A stretch of DNA of 64,000 nt from the NCBI RefSeq assembly GCF_000019165.1, contig NC_010337.2:723501-787500 (forward strand). The letters run 5' to 3'. This document shows, piece after piece, positions 43,254-52,724 of this stretch (position 1 is its first letter; each line of letters starts with the position of its first letter). Under the pieces are notes generated by a model, which was not told the DNA's origin, ran no database searches, and saw nothing but the letters and a program-made list of their open reading frames with translations. A program made the position numbers and the translations under genes. This stretch comes from Heliomicrobium modesticaldum Ice1 (lineage in GTDB: Bacteria; Bacillota; Desulfitobacteriia; Heliobacteriales; Heliobacteriaceae).

Positions 43254-44834
43254 TTAGCCTTTCGCGCCAAACTGCTGCGACAGCCAGGCGCTTTGGGCAT
43301 TCGCCCGCTGCAACGCTGTCTCCAGCGCCGAGAACTGTCGATAGTATTGGTTTTCGAGGCGATGCATACGCTCTTCCATATCATCTAACTGCTTGTTATA
43401 CCGGCGCAACTGTTTCCCCAGATCGCTCATATCGTCAGCGCCAGGCAGTGTCCCGGCTCGGACTCTCATTTTATCCATCGCTTCTTTTAGACGGTCGTAG
43501 AGACGGACAGCCACACCGCTTCGACTCAAATCATTGATCTTATTCTCCGGATTAGAAGGGTCTGCCTTAGTCACTGTCGTGCCAAAGAGCTCACTAACCA
43601 CGTCAGGATTCTCCGTAAGCGCTTTGAGAAGAACGTCTTCGTTGAGATACAATTTGCCACCTTCGCTGTACAGGCCTGTTGTGATGCCGATGGACGACAA
43701 GGACTTATATTTTCCCTTTAATTCACCGATCGCATCCGATACAGCAAATCGCATCTGCGATACCAGATTGCGCAGGGACGACTCATTGCGCAACAGGCCG
43801 CTTTTGGCCTTTTCCTCCCAAAGCTTGATCTCATTCTCCTTCATAGCCCGCTTTTGCTCATCTGTCAACGGAAGAAAGTCTCGATAGGTCTTTTCTTTCA
43901 ATTCTCCGTTGAGTTTATTCAGCATCTCATTGTATTTATCGACAAAATCTTTCACCGTCTTTACTGTCCCTTCCAGATCGGGACTCACTTGAAGGGTCAC
44001 TATCGGCTCTGCCGTGCCTTCTGTCTTCTGCAAAAAAGAATAGACGACACCTGCCACTGTCAAAGTGTTCTTAGAAAGATTGCTATAGGTGATGCCGTCG
44101 ATCTCCACTTCCGCCGCCGTCCCTACCCATTTGTAACCTACATTATCCGGCGTTCCATCGCCGTTAACATCCAACGACCAGTTGTCTGTCGGCGAGGCGC
44201 CGAGCTTGAGTTTCCCTATCATTTCTTGGGCCTGTGCGTCTGTGGTTCCGGTAAAATCAATCTTTGTCGTCGGCCCCTGTTCTGTCGTATATAAAAAGAC
44301 TCGATCAAGATTGACGTCATAATTGGCTTTGACGCCGGCCCCGGCTTTATTTATATTGTTCACCCATTCGTAGATGCTTTTGTTCGGATCAACGCTGATC
44401 TCCTTGCCATTCAGCTTCATCGTGAAGACATCGGTCGACGTCAGCCCCAAATGGGTTTTTAATGCGTTCTTGTTCGCATTCGCTGTGGCGCTGATCGCCG
44501 CTTCACTCCCCTTAGTGACGCCTTGGGCCAGCGACTTCACTTTGACCATATGGGACGTGTTAGCCGCATCGGCCGTAGCTGTCGCCGTCACCGCGATGCT
44601 ATTTCCGGAGGTAACGCTCTTGGGGCTTGTCGAATTCGACAGCTTCAGTTTGAATATAGCATCGCGAAAGTCGCGCAGCTGACTGTTGAGGTCAATGATC
44701 TCGGTCTGTCTCCATTCCGTTTGCACCTTCTTTTGGTAAATCTGATCCCTACGGACAACATGGCCTTTCATCATCTCTTTCACCATCGCATCGATATCCA
44801 TCCCGCTGGCCAATCCGCCGATCCGCATGGTCAT
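43254..44834 (-). CDS. fliD: Flagellar hook-associated protein 2 (filament cap)
   Basis: A 526-aa FliD. The N-terminus has MRIGGLASGMDIDAMVKEMM and the FliD_N domain; the middle (about 120-260) is the variable D2/D3 region; the C-terminus has TVKDFVDKYNEMLNKLNGEL, LSSIGITTGLYSEGGKLYLN, LYDRLKEAMDKMR and a final coiled coil. It caps the growing filament outside the cell. The start at 44834 has AGGAGG 9 bases upstream; a longer frame to 44882 is not conserved. It heads the operon fliD-fliT-fliS-maf-flaG-hypothetical-pseB behind a sigma-28-like promoter. Confidence 0.95.
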   Translation of the reverse strand: MTMRIGGLASGMDIDAMVKEMMKGHVVRRDQIYQKKVQTEWRQTEIIDLNSQLRDFRDAIFKLKLSNSTSPKSVTSGNSIAVTATATADAANTSHMVKVKSLAQGVTKGSEAAISATANANKNALKTHLGLTSTDVFTMKLNGKEISVDPNKSIYEWVNNINKAGAGVKANYDVNLDRVFLYTTEQGPTTKIDFTGTTDAQAQEMIGKLKLGASPTDNWSLDVNGDGTPDNVGYKWVGTAAEVEIDGITYSNLSKNTLTVAGVVYSFLQKTEGTAEPIVTLQVSPDLEGTVKTVKDFVDKYNEMLNKLNGELKEKTYRDFLPLTDEQKRAMKENEIKLWEEKAKSGLLRNESSLRNLVSQMRFAVSDAIGELKGKYKSLSSIGITTGLYSEGGKLYLNEDVLLKALTENPDVVSELFGTTVTKADPSNPENKINDLSRSGVAVRLYDRLKEAMDKMRVRAGTLPGADDMSDLGKQLRRYNKQLDDMEERMHRLENQYYRQFSALETALQRANAQSAWLSQQFGAKG

Positions 44835-44916
44835 GGGCAATACCCTCCTCACTCGAAGAAATCGACTATCGCAACATCCCATCTTCTTCTTGATGCGCTA
44901 ATCGCTCTTTCTCTTA

Positions 44917-44942
44917 TTATCGAACACTTAAGGGAAAACTTA
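44917..44942 (-). promoter_or_regulatory. Sigma-28-like promoter for the fliD operon
   Basis: On the minus strand TAAG, a 14-bp spacer and TTCGATAA approximate the motility consensus TAAA-N15-GCCGATAA (core CGATAA exact). It lies 83 bp upstream of the fliD start and downstream of the flagellin 2 terminator. Confidence 0.6.
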
Positions 44943-44977
44943 AGGGCAGCCAGTTGTCAAGGGCGTGAGAAGGAAAC

Positions 44978-45005
44978 AAAAAAGACCCAGCATCAGCTGG
45001 GCCTT
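44978..45005 (-). terminator. Rho-independent terminator of flagellin 2
   Basis: On the minus strand GGCCCAGC-TGAT-GCTGGGTC followed by TTTTTT, starting about 30 bp after the flagellin stop codon. A compact, strong stem with a U-run. Confidence 0.92.
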
Positions 45006-45034
45006 TCTCTCTTTGCGGTTCCCTACGTATAAAA

Positions 45035-46261
45035 TTAACGGAGCAGGCTGAGCACGTTTTGGGGCGCTTGGTTGGCTTGCGCCAGCATGGAGTTGGAGGC
45101 CTGTTGGAGGATGTTGAGACGGGTGAAGTTCATCATTTCCTTCGCCATGTCGACGTCGCGGATCCGGGACTCGGAAGCCTGGATGTTTTCTGCCGCCGTG
45201 TCAACGTTGCGGATGGTGTATTCCAATCGGTTCTGGAGGGCGCCGAGCAAGCTCCGCTGGGCAGAAACTTTTTCGATGGCCTGTTGAATCCGCTCGATCG
45301 CGACAGCTGCACCCCACTTGCTGCTGATGTCGACACCGCTTAAATCGAGTGCTTTGACACGCATGTCATTAATAGCAGCAAACGTAGTCTGACCCGCGTT
45401 AGCTCCGATCTGGAACATCATGGAGCCTGAAAGTACGTTCTTGGCGTCTTCGTTTTTCCCGAAGACAAAGGTAATCGTCTCCCCAACCTTCATCCCACTC
45501 AATGCAGCAGAGATCTGCAATGCCTGAGCAGCACTATTCGCCGTAATTTGACTACCAAGCCTGATACCAGATGCTGAAATATTAAGGAACGTGGTATCAC
45601 TTCCAGCCAAACGACCGCCGCTATTAGTATAAATCGCAAAGTCACCAGTGCTCATTGAGGCGCCAGAAGTATCTTTCTCCCGAACCAGGATGACAGCGCC
45701 ATTGATTTTTACACCACTTGCAGCCGCTTGTCCTTCACCGATATTCTTGAACATATCCTGAAGAGCTTTCAATCCGCTAAGTTTGAGGGAACTATTATTA
45801 TTGATCTGAACGACACCGTCTACTTTCTCCCGCGGACCCGCCGCGCTGCCTTCCAGGAGCTTCTTGGTGTTAAACTCGGTGGTGTTGCCGATGCGGTCAA
45901 TTTCCAGCTTGAGCTGCTTCACCTCGTTCTGCAGTTCGCGACGATCCGAGTCAGTGTTCGTGTCGTTCGTCGCTTGGACAGCCAGTTCGCGCATCCGCTG
46001 GAGGATGTTGTGCGTTTCCGTCAGGGCGCCTTCCGCCGTCTGGATGAGCGAGATGCCGTCTTGGGCGTTCCGGCTGGCTTGGTTCAAGCCGCGGATCTGA
46101 CCGCGCATCTTTTCCGAAATGGCCAGACCGGCTGCGTCGTCGCCGGCACGGTTGATGCGAAGGCCAGAGGAGAGCTTCTCAATCGACTTAGCTTGGAAGC
46201 TTGTGGTCACGCTCATGGAACGATGGGTGTTGATGGCCTGCATGTTGTGGTTGATAATCAT
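45035..46261 (-). CDS. hag: Flagellin 2
   Basis: A 408-aa flagellin: [60 protein letters not shown] and C-terminal [20 protein letters not shown], ending [10 protein letters not shown]. The central ~130 residues are the exposed variable domain. AAGGAGG lies 8 bases before ATG. The gene has its own promoter and terminator and follows fliW-csrA, as in Bacillus, so CsrA repression relieved by FliW is expected. It differs from flagellin 1 mainly in the centre. Confidence 0.96.
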   Translation of the reverse strand: MIINHNMQAINTHRSMSVTTSFQAKSIEKLSSGLRINRAGDDAAGLAISEKMRGQIRGLNQASRNAQDGISLIQTAEGALTETHNILQRMRELAVQATNDTNTDSDRRELQNEVKQLKLEIDRIGNTTEFNTKKLLEGSAAGPREKVDGVVQINNNSSLKLSGLKALQDMFKNIGEGQAAASGVKINGAVILVREKDTSGASMSTGDFAIYTNSGGRLAGSDTTFLNISASGIRLGSQITANSAAQALQISAALSGMKVGETITFVFGKNEDAKNVLSGSMMFQIGANAGQTTFAAINDMRVKALDLSGVDISSKWGAAVAIERIQQAIEKVSAQRSLLGALQNRLEYTIRNVDTAAENIQASESRIRDVDMAKEMMNFTRLNILQQASNSMLAQANQAPQNVLSLLR

Positions 46262-46316
46262 GGCTGATTCCTCCTTGAATAGTTAATGGGTGCATCCTTG
46301 CCCCATCACTCTGTTT

Positions 46317-46332
46317 CCGTTCCCGGGAACGG
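46317..46332. promoter_or_regulatory. 16-bp perfect palindrome in the flagellin 2 leader
   Basis: CCGTTCCCGGGAACGG lies in the ~110-nt untranslated leader between the promoter and the flagellin ribosome site. In RNA it can form a hairpin presenting GGA, and further GGA triplets occur nearby (including AAGGAT and the AAGGAGG ribosome site), as in CsrA-controlled leaders. A CsrA role is inference. Confidence 0.55.
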
Positions 46333-46377
46333 AGGCTTGGCCGGCGTATCGAAGATACCACCCGCCTTACACTCATT

Positions 46378-46404
46378 ATATCGTATTGGCGGCTCATTTC
46401 TTTA
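46378..46404 (-). promoter_or_regulatory. Sigma-28-like promoter of flagellin 2
   Basis: On the minus strand TAAA (46,401-46,404), a 15-bp spacer and TACGATAT (46,378-46,385) match TAAA-N15-GCCGATAA in the -35 and the CGATA core. It lies just after the csrA stop codon, 117 bp before the flagellin start. An overlapping TATAAT could serve sigma-A. Confidence 0.6.
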
Positions 46405-46407
46405 GTC

Positions 46408-46671
46408 CTATTTTGCACTTTTTTCTTTTTTATGATCTGACCCTTTGTCTTTCTGCAAGAATGCCGTGAGGCCACTCTTGTCGGCCACAGACTGTACGGC
46501 GTCGCGGTTGGCCCGTTGAATCGCTTCAAAAACCTCCCCGCGATGCACTGTCACATGCCGTGGCGCTTCGATGCCGATGCGGATCTGGTCGCCCCGCACT
46601 TCCAAAATGGAGATGGTGATGTTCTCCCCGATGACGATGCTTTCGCCGTTGCGCCGTGTCAAGACGAGCAC
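46408..46671 (-). CDS. csrA: Carbon storage regulator CsrA
   Basis: An 87-aa RNA-binding protein: [40 protein letters not shown] and VHRGEV with the conserved RNA-contact residues. The C-terminal tail is somewhat longer than usual and Lys-rich. It should bind the flagellin leader and block translation, and is itself sequestered by FliW. The GTG start follows the fliW stop directly (TAAGTG), with GGGGGCGGG upstream, so translation is coupled. Confidence 0.95.
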   Translation of the reverse strand: MLVLTRRNGESIVIGENITISILEVRGDQIRIGIEAPRHVTVHRGEVFEAIQRANRDAVQSVADKSGLTAFLQKDKGSDHKKEKSAK

Positions 46672-47133
46672 TTACCCGCCCCCTTTTCCGTTGGCTTCTG
46701 TGCTTGCTGAGGCGGGATAGAGCCGGTGTTTTGTTGTGTAATTCGTTTTTTCCAAGACAACCTGCGCCGCCTCACCCTTTTTCCGATTGATCACCAAGGG
46801 AGCCAGGAGATTCGTCGTCATGTCGTGGTAGTTATCGGGCACCGTGACGATCGTCCAGATCTCGCCAAGGTTGTTTTCATCAATGCCGATATGGCGCACC
46901 TGCTCAATATGAATGGGCGCATTATAATCCGGAAAAAAGGCAAAGGGGGTAACGAGCAAAAAGGCCAAGGGCGGTGTCATGATGGACTGTAAAAAGGCGA
47001 AAGCATCCGCTTCGGCGCAAGGCAACAGGACAAAGGCCTTCTCCTGAGGAAAGCCGGGTATACCCTGGGGAAAGCGAATCACTGCTTCATCGGGCACATC
47101 CAAGACGCCAAAGCGCTCCGTCTGAATGCGCAT
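46672..47133 (-). CDS. fliW: Flagellar assembly factor FliW
   Basis: A 153-aa FliW: TERFGVLDVPDEAVIRFPQG IPGF at the start, FAFLQSIMTPPLAFLLVTPF, FFPDYNAPI and TIVTVPDNYHDMTTNLLAPL. FliW binds CsrA allosterically and also binds flagellin; secreting flagellin frees FliW to inhibit CsrA. Adjacent csrA and flagellin genes support the same circuit here. GAGGAGG precedes the ATG. Confidence 0.95.
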   Translation of the reverse strand: MRIQTERFGVLDVPDEAVIRFPQGIPGFPQEKAFVLLPCAEADAFAFLQSIMTPPLAFLLVTPFAFFPDYNAPIHIEQVRHIGIDENNLGEIWTIVTVPDNYHDMTTNLLAPLVINRKKGEAAQVVLEKTNYTTKHRLYPASASTEANGKGGG

Positions 47134-47175
47134 TCTACTCCTCCTCGCAAGTCACAGATTGAGCCTGGCTAGAAG

Positions 47176-47586
47176 TCATACCAATTGATTGACAATCCGT
47201 CCTGTCAAGGAACCGGCCGAGGTCATCACCCAGTCGATAGCAGGCGCCTGCTTCTCATAACGGACGATGGGCGGATCGAGGCGGGTCAAGCGGATCTCAA
47301 CGTTGTCTCGGAAATCGAAGGCGCTCAATCCCGCCTCAACAGCGGGATCGCCCTTGTTCTCGATCCGGGCCATGCGATCACCTTCTGCGGCGATGCGGCC
47401 GGTGAAGGCGAGCATGGCTTGACGGCCCTGGTCTGCCTGCTCGCGGGCGACGACAGAGGGGTCTTTCAAACCGATGGAGGCTCTCACGGGGGTGTTATCG
47501 ATGGTGAGGACGCCTCGCGGCTGGCGGATGCGCGGTTCAAAGCCACCAGGAAAACCGGACATGCCGCTGGGAATCATGACTGCCAT
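47176..47586 (-). CDS. yviE: DUF6470 flagellar-cluster protein (YviE-like)
   Basis: A 136-aa protein. The C-terminal two-thirds has VLTIDNTPVRASIGLKDPSV, GRQAMLAFTGRIAAEGDRMA and VEIRLTRLDPPIVRYEKQAP, matching the DUF6470/YviE family that sits between flgL and fliW in Bacillus; its role is unknown. It is shorter than YviE (~190 aa) at the N-terminus, which here is Gly/Pro-rich (PSGMSGFPGGFEPRI). The start at 47586 has GGGAGG 9 bases upstream. Confidence 0.82.
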   Translation of the reverse strand: MAVMIPSGMSGFPGGFEPRIRQPRGVLTIDNTPVRASIGLKDPSVVAREQADQGRQAMLAFTGRIAAEGDRMARIENKGDPAVEAGLSAFDFRDNVEIRLTRLDPPIVRYEKQAPAIDWVMTSAGSLTGRIVNQLV

Positions 47587-47634
47587 AGGTTCAAGCCTCC
47601 CTTCCTCGCGCCGAAGGGCGCTGCTGCTCAAAAC

Positions 47635-47714
47635 CAGAAGCTCAGATCGGGCTGCTCAACCCAGAAGCTCAAACCGGGCTGCTCAACCCAGAAGCTCAGA
47701 CCGGGCTGCTCAAG
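47635..47714. repeat. 27-bp tandem repeat, three copies
   Basis: CAGAAGCTCAGATCGGGCTG plus CTCAACC repeats at 47,635, 47,662 and 47,689 with one or two changes, in the 233-bp gap between flgL and yviE. A further palindrome (GACCGGTCTGTCCGGTC) follows. No gene is seen in this gap. Confidence 0.88.
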
Positions 47715-47819
47715 CTCAGGCAGACCGGTCTGTCCGGTCAGATCGCTCCGGGCCGATTCAACATAACCTGAGAGCAGCTCTCTATGTTGCGCCGGATCGA
47801 CTCATCGTACAAAGAACAA

Positions 47820-48749
47820 TCAGCGCAAGAAGTCCACCAGCGACGGCTGGATGATGCGGGCGCCTGCCGAAAGGGCAGCCCGGAAGACGTTCTCCTGCAT
47901 GCGCATGTTCGTGTATACCTGAGCCATGTCGGCGTCTTCCCGGTCGGACAGGGCTTCGGTGATGTGCAATTGGAACTCTTCCAAGCGGGACTTGGTGAAG
48001 TCGATGCGGTTGGCCCGGGCGCCGACGGAGGCCCGCTCTTCATTGACGCCGTCGAGAAACTTGTCGGTAATGGCCAGGTACGTATCCAGGTCTTCTGTCG
48101 TATTGGCATCCTTCAGCGTTTTCGTCAAAGAATCCAAGAAGTTGAAGAGGTTTTTCTCCGGTTCCGGCACGGGCGAGCCTGGCCAGTTAAAGTCGTTGCG
48201 GACGAAGACATTCGTTCCTTTTGAGTTCATCGCCACGACAGCCTTGGCATCGATCTCCACGTTGATGTCGCCGTTGTTCCCGTTCCACTTCCAGTAGCCG
48301 TTGGTGTCTTTGGCGCAGGGCGGCCTATCGGTATTCGTCCCGGCAAAGATGTAGCGGCCGGCAATGGTGGTATTGGAGACGTTCTTCAGATGGTCATTCA
48401 ATTCGCTGATCTCGTCGGCGGTGGCCTTCTTGGCCTCAGTTGTCGTCGTGCCGTTATCCGCTTGCAGGATCAGTTCGCGCACCCGCTGCAGCACGTTGTT
48501 CACTTCCGATAAGGCCGAGTCGGAGTTCTCCAGCCACGTCTGGATCTCGCTGGTGTTTTTCATGTATTTGTTCACCTGTACCAGGGTGGAGCGGTGAGTC
48601 ATGATCTGCACGTTTTCCATGGGGGCATCTTCCGGTAGCCGGTATTGCCGGCCCGTGGACAGTTGGAATTGGGTTTTGTCCATCTTCCCGGCAACATCAT
48701 AGAGGCCTGTCAAAAAGCTTTTTGACATCATCGCTTGGGTTACTCGCAT
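47820..48749 (-). CDS. flgL: Flagellar hook-associated protein 3
   Basis: A 309-aa FlgL: MRVTQAMMSKSFLTGLYDVA, LSTGRQYRLPEDAPMENVQI, VNNVLQRVRELILQADNGTT, NTTIAGRYIFAGTNTDRPPC and the C-terminal DADMAQVYTNMRMQENVFRA. It forms the junction between hook and filament. The start at 48749 has AGGTGA 6 bases upstream and begins MRVTQ as in the family; the frame continues to 48782 without support. Confidence 0.94.
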   Translation of the reverse strand: MRVTQAMMSKSFLTGLYDVAGKMDKTQFQLSTGRQYRLPEDAPMENVQIMTHRSTLVQVNKYMKNTSEIQTWLENSDSALSEVNNVLQRVRELILQADNGTTTTEAKKATADEISELNDHLKNVSNTTIAGRYIFAGTNTDRPPCAKDTNGYWKWNGNNGDINVEIDAKAVVAMNSKGTNVFVRNDFNWPGSPVPEPEKNLFNFLDSLTKTLKDANTTEDLDTYLAITDKFLDGVNEERASVGARANRIDFTKSRLEEFQLHITEALSDREDADMAQVYTNMRMQENVFRAALSAGARIIQPSLVDFLR

Positions 48750-48792
48750 CGCGCTCACCTCATCACAGATAGGGTTGCCCAATCGTCAAGGC

Positions 48793-51003
48793 TTACCGCC
48801 CGACGATCCCCAGGCGGTGAATGATCGTGTCCAGCATCTCGTCCATGACGTTGACCATGCGGGCCGATGCGTTATAGGCCTGCTGGTAGCGGATCATGTT
48901 GGTCATCTCTTCGTCAAGAGAAACGGACGATATAGATTGCCGCTGCTTATCGATCGTGTCGGTCAAGACCGTCTGATTATCATGCATGCGCTTCGCTTCT
49001 TGCCCTGCCACGCCAAGGTCGCCGACAACATTGCGGTAGAAGTCGTCATAGGTCATGGGATTCAAAAAGTCGCGGATTTTCTCATACTTCAGGTTGGCCA
49101 GGGCCAAGGCGTTGCGGTTATCGCCGACAACGGTGGTGCCTTTATCGGAGGAGGTGCGCGACGGCTGTGAGCAGGCCAAGGTGGAGGCTGTCAGTTCCGG
49201 GTTGATCTCGATGGAATCAATGCGCTTGGGATTAGAGATTTTGTCGGCATTGTCGACGAAGAATTTCCGGTCGCTGCGTGCCATCGTCGGATCTTTGCGC
49301 AGATCTGCTTCGGAGACGCCGGCCATGTGGACCTCATTGACAGAACGCACGACGACCAAGGCCAGTTCATTCAGTCGGCGGCGGGCATCCTGAATCAGCC
49401 CTTCCCGCTTGGTGATCTGGAATTCATAGGCGCCTGCCGGCGCGCCTTCCCAGATGGGCGAGAAAGGCGCCATGGCCGCCGCATCGAAGACCATCCGTTC
49501 TTTGCCCTCTTGCATCACCGTCACCCGCGAGCCGACGACTGTCGTCGTCATGGTTCCCAAGACCGAACTGGATGCCACGGAGATGACGGCGTTCTGCCCG
49601 TTCGACACAGTGATGTTTGCCATCGGCGTCCAGGCAGCCGATACAACAGGCGGCGAGGGGAAGGTCCCGAGGGTGAATACTCCCGATGCGCTCACATCCT
49701 TCACCGTGTTGAAGATAACCTGCAGGCCGCCCGCCGAGGCGGTCTTGGCCAGCCTGGCCTGAATGCCGCTCTCTCTTGTGAAGGCATTGACTTTGTTGAT
49801 AAACGAGCCTACGTCATCATTCTTGTTCAGGAAGATGTTGAAGGATTTGCCGCCGTAGCCCATGGTGATGGTGCTGGCCGTGGCAAGGGGAAGGCCTTTC
49901 GCGGGCAGGAACAAGGTGGCCGACACAGGCTTCCATTCGCTGCCGATGGTGAAGCGGTAATTCCCTGCCGGGGCAGCGCTGGTAAGATGCAGCGATGACA
50001 GCTTTTCAATATTCAGCGAGCCCGCATTGGCGCTGATCTGCCAGTCGAATTTGTCGCTCCCGAAAAGGGTTGTCTCTTTTCCGGGAGGCACCAGGGAGCC
50101 TCGCGACTCCAAGATTCCTTGCAATTCGCCGGCATTGAAATAGGCGCTCTGACCGGTGTCCCACTTGATCTCATAGAGGGCCTTGTTGTTCGCATCAGGT
50201 GCATCATAATAGGTAAGCGTGCGGAAGCTGACGCCGTCGACAAGGGTTCCATTGCCTGCCGATACACTGACCATGCCGCTGGCATCTTCCGAGACAGTGA
50301 TGTCAACCAGTTTGGCCAATTTGTCCAGGAGGATGTCCCGCTGATCGCGCAGGTCATTGGCGTTCTGCCGGTGTCCGCCAAGGATGCTCTTGTCCGGGTT
50401 TCCACTCTCGATCCGCTGAATCTGACTGTTGATGGACGCGATTTGGCGGCCATAGCTGTTGATGTCGTATACCATCTGGGCCAGCCGGTCGTTGAGAGAC
50501 GATTCTATCTGGTCAAGTTGCCGGCTGATGTGTTTGAGCGTCTCAACGAGGGCTTTGCCGCGCTCAATGACGACGGCGCGCGCCGCCGGCGGGCTGTCCG
50601 TGTTGGGGGTGACGTCCTCCCAAGCCTCCCAGAACTGATCCAGCACACTGGCTAAGCCTTTGTTGTCACTTTCGGCGAGGAGAGACTGCAGCCGTTGCAG
50701 CGTATCGGACTTGACCGACCACGCACCGAGGGTGCGGATCTCTTTGCGGTAATTGAGGTCGAGAAACGCGTCGCGGTAGCGGCGGATCTCACTGACATCG
50801 ACGCCCGTCCCAATCTGACCGGCGCCATAGACGCCGTGCATGGACGGTTCAAACAGGGACGCTGTTGTTACCGAGACGATGGTCTGCCGGGAGTAGCCTT
50901 CTGTGTTGACGTTGGTGATGTTGTGTCCGGTCACGTCTAATCCGATGCGGTTGGCATTAATGCCACGCTTGGCGATTTCCAAACCGAAGAAGGTCGAAAC
51001 CAT
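48793..51003 (-). CDS. flgK: Flagellar hook-associated protein 1
   Basis: A 736-aa FlgK: MVSTFFGLEIAKRGINANRI, LDVTGHNITNVNTEGYSRQT, DAFLDLNYRKEIRTLGAWSV, VLDQFWEAWEDVTPN and C-terminal DEEMTNMIRYQQAYNASARM with VMDEMLDTIIHRLGI. It is longer than Bacillus FlgK (~507 aa) because of an enlarged central region (about 320-560). The start at 51003 is set by homology; only a weak AGG lies upstream, because an IS607-type element now separates flgK from flgN and possibly from its native ribosome site. Confidence 0.94.
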   Translation of the reverse strand: MVSTFFGLEIAKRGINANRIGLDVTGHNITNVNTEGYSRQTIVSVTTASLFEPSMHGVYGAGQIGTGVDVSEIRRYRDAFLDLNYRKEIRTLGAWSVKSDTLQRLQSLLAESDNKGLASVLDQFWEAWEDVTPNTDSPPAARAVVIERGKALVETLKHISRQLDQIESSLNDRLAQMVYDINSYGRQIASINSQIQRIESGNPDKSILGGHRQNANDLRDQRDILLDKLAKLVDITVSEDASGMVSVSAGNGTLVDGVSFRTLTYYDAPDANNKALYEIKWDTGQSAYFNAGELQGILESRGSLVPPGKETTLFGSDKFDWQISANAGSLNIEKLSSLHLTSAAPAGNYRFTIGSEWKPVSATLFLPAKGLPLATASTITMGYGGKSFNIFLNKNDDVGSFINKVNAFTRESGIQARLAKTASAGGLQVIFNTVKDVSASGVFTLGTFPSPPVVSAAWTPMANITVSNGQNAVISVASSSVLGTMTTTVVGSRVTVMQEGKERMVFDAAAMAPFSPIWEGAPAGAYEFQITKREGLIQDARRRLNELALVVVRSVNEVHMAGVSEADLRKDPTMARSDRKFFVDNADKISNPKRIDSIEINPELTASTLACSQPSRTSSDKGTTVVGDNRNALALANLKYEKIRDFLNPMTYDDFYRNVVGDLGVAGQEAKRMHDNQTVLTDTIDKQRQSISSVSLDEEMTNMIRYQQAYNASARMVNVMDEMLDTIIHRLGIVGR

Positions 51004-51057
51004 GCTATGCCTGGTTTCCAAAACCGTAACAAATTGACTTTGCTTTGGTTTTGACAC

Positions 51058-51290
51058 GCTGGCGACTACCCCAGCGCGGGAGATCTCACAGGATTCGATC
51101 CCCTCGGATACAAGCCATCACTTGTACATCACGGGATGTTTCTATCGCCTCGAATGCCGTGGGCATCCGAGTCCGCCGCAATGAGGGGTGTTACCCCATC
51201 CGTAAAGAAACACCGTCGTCTTCGCCTTTCACCGCGTGTACGAAGACGATTATGTACGTTACGCTACAAGTTCTAGGTTAGTCCGAGGAT
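51058..51290 (-). ncRNA. Candidate omega-RNA / right-end structured region of the TnpB element
   Basis: Directly after (and overlapping) the tnpB 3' end, five separate short inverted repeats follow one another: 51,217-51,248 (CGTCTTCG arms), 51,185-51,197 (GGGGT arms), 51,154-51,166 (ATGCC arms), 51,110-51,125 (ACAAG arms) and 51,058-51,075 (GCTGG arms). TnpB guide RNAs are transcribed from exactly this position, with the guide reading out of the element end. The ends of the RNA and of the element are not defined here. Confidence 0.55.
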
Positions 51291-52724
51291 CTCTTTCCGG
51301 TGTGACCGCCAAAACTCAGGCGTTACACTTCCTTTCGTGATGATTTTCGCTTCTTTTTCGATCCGCTGATGGATCATGGCCCATCGTTTCCATTCGGTAG
51401 ACGGACTTTTCGTCGGAAGGAGTTTTTCCCGCAAGAGCCTCGGGACTTTTTCTTTCATCCCATAGGCCCTTCGGGCAATGACCAGGGCCGCGCCGTGGTG
51501 AACGTCCAGACCATACTGGTGGGTATACTTGTACAAGCCGATCTTCGACGTAAAGGCGGGCTTCACTTTCGTATACTCGATCCCGTTTCGGATACAGGCC
51601 CTTTCCAGCATCGTGAGCATCTTTCGATAGATGAACTGGTGCCGGATACGCGAGAATTTACGCCGGGTATCTTGGTCGTGTTCGAACTTCAAGTCCTCAA
51701 AGGCCACGCCGCATTGGCGATCCTTCGCGTATTGAATGACTTCCTTGACCATCTCGCCAATCAGATTTTCTCGTCGATTGGATCGGGCATAGGTCAGTTC
51801 ATGCCGGGCGATAGCGGTGTGATGGCGGTAGTTTCCGGTGCGGTCGATATGGGTGAGGGCAAAACCGTCCGGGTTCGTATCGATGCCGACGAGGCCCGCA
51901 TGCCCGGTGTATTCGACCTTGTAGGCCCGAACCGCCGCTTCGTCAAAGGTCACATGCACATAGTAACGACCGCGCCGCCGGAGGATTTCAACCTGGTAGG
52001 CGTCGCCCGTGTGGAGGTAGTCGATCAGCATCTGGCGGTAGTTGCGCCCGTTGACCCTTCCGGTCTTCTTCGACTTCTTTTGGGCGATGTAAAGGGGAAC
52101 GGTGACTTTCACCGAAAGACCGGATTGGGTTTTGGCGAGGGTGCTGATCTCCAAGAAAAGTTTCTCGTCGTGATAAAGGATGCGAAGGTTCGGATTGCCC
52201 TTCTTGGTTTTATCGCCGCGAGCGTAGACGCGATTGGAGCGTTTGTCCCGCCACTTTTCGATGGAAATGGTTCCGGCACAACGCTGATGGAAGGTTTTCT
52301 TGCCGTCAAAGATGACCGGAGGAATGGTATTCGCGGTGAGAAACTGTTGATAGTAGTCGCGTTTTCGTTGGCGCTTATCGAGCTTGGAAAGAAGGGCCTT
52401 GCGTTTTTTTTCGGACTTCACATGCTTGAGTTTTTTCTCGACGGCTTCGGCTTTTTTAGCATAATTCTTCACGTACTCGGGGAGAAGTTTTCGTTGGGAA
52501 ATAAGTGTTTGGCGGGCGTCTTCCACGGCGTCCTTGGCTTGGCGGATGTTCAGGCCGTAGCGAGAAGCCACATCCTTTTCGATGTCGCCGACGCTCATCG
52601 AGCCTTCGATCATCCGTTGAAAGCTGTAGCGAATGGCCGATGAAAAAATCCGCATCAAATCGTCTACGGCGGTTTTTGCTTCATCGGAGAGGGCCGGAAT
52701 CTCGCCGCGAGCGGTGATTTTCAT
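51273..52724 (-). CDS. tnpB: TnpB-like RNA-guided nuclease, zinc-ribbon-less type
   Basis: A 483-aa TnpB-related protein. After a helical N-terminus and coiled region come the RuvC-like motifs: GLVGIDTNPDGFAL (Asp282), GVAFEDLKFEHD (Glu343) and YGLDVHHGAALVIARRAYG (Asp407). The CxxC...CxxC zinc ribbon usual between RuvC II and III is absent; instead there is KVKPAFTSKIGLYKYTHQ. All three acidic residues are present, so it is predicted to be catalytic. Its ATG overlaps the stop of an IS607-type TnpA remnant by 4 bp. It lies between flgN and flgK on the same strand, inside the late flagellar operon. Confidence 0.85.
   Translation of the reverse strand: MKITARGEIPALSDEAKTAVDDLMRIFSSAIRYSFQRMIEGSMSVGDIEKDVASRYGLNIRQAKDAVEDARQTLISQRKLLPEYVKNYAKKAEAVEKKLKHVKSEKKRKALLSKLDKRQRKRDYYQQFLTANTIPPVIFDGKKTFHQRCAGTISIEKWRDKRSNRVYARGDKTKKGNPNLRILYHDEKLFLEISTLAKTQSGLSVKVTVPLYIAQKKSKKTGRVNGRNYRQMLIDYLHTGDAYQVEILRRRGRYYVHVTFDEAAVRAYKVEYTGHAGLVGIDTNPDGFALTHIDRTGNYRHHTAIARHELTYARSNRRENLIGEMVKEVIQYAKDRQCGVAFEDLKFEHDQDTRRKFSRIRHQFIYRKMLTMLERACIRNGIEYTKVKPAFTSKIGLYKYTHQYGLDVHHGAALVIARRAYGMKEKVPRLLREKLLPTKSPSTEWKRWAMIHQRIEKEAKIITKGSVTPEFWRSHRKEILGLT

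Noticed and set aside
51273-52724. TnpB protein as a nuclease-dead flagellar repressor
   Set aside because: All three RuvC acidic residues are present, so a catalytically dead regulator is not supported by sequence; kept only as a question in the findings.
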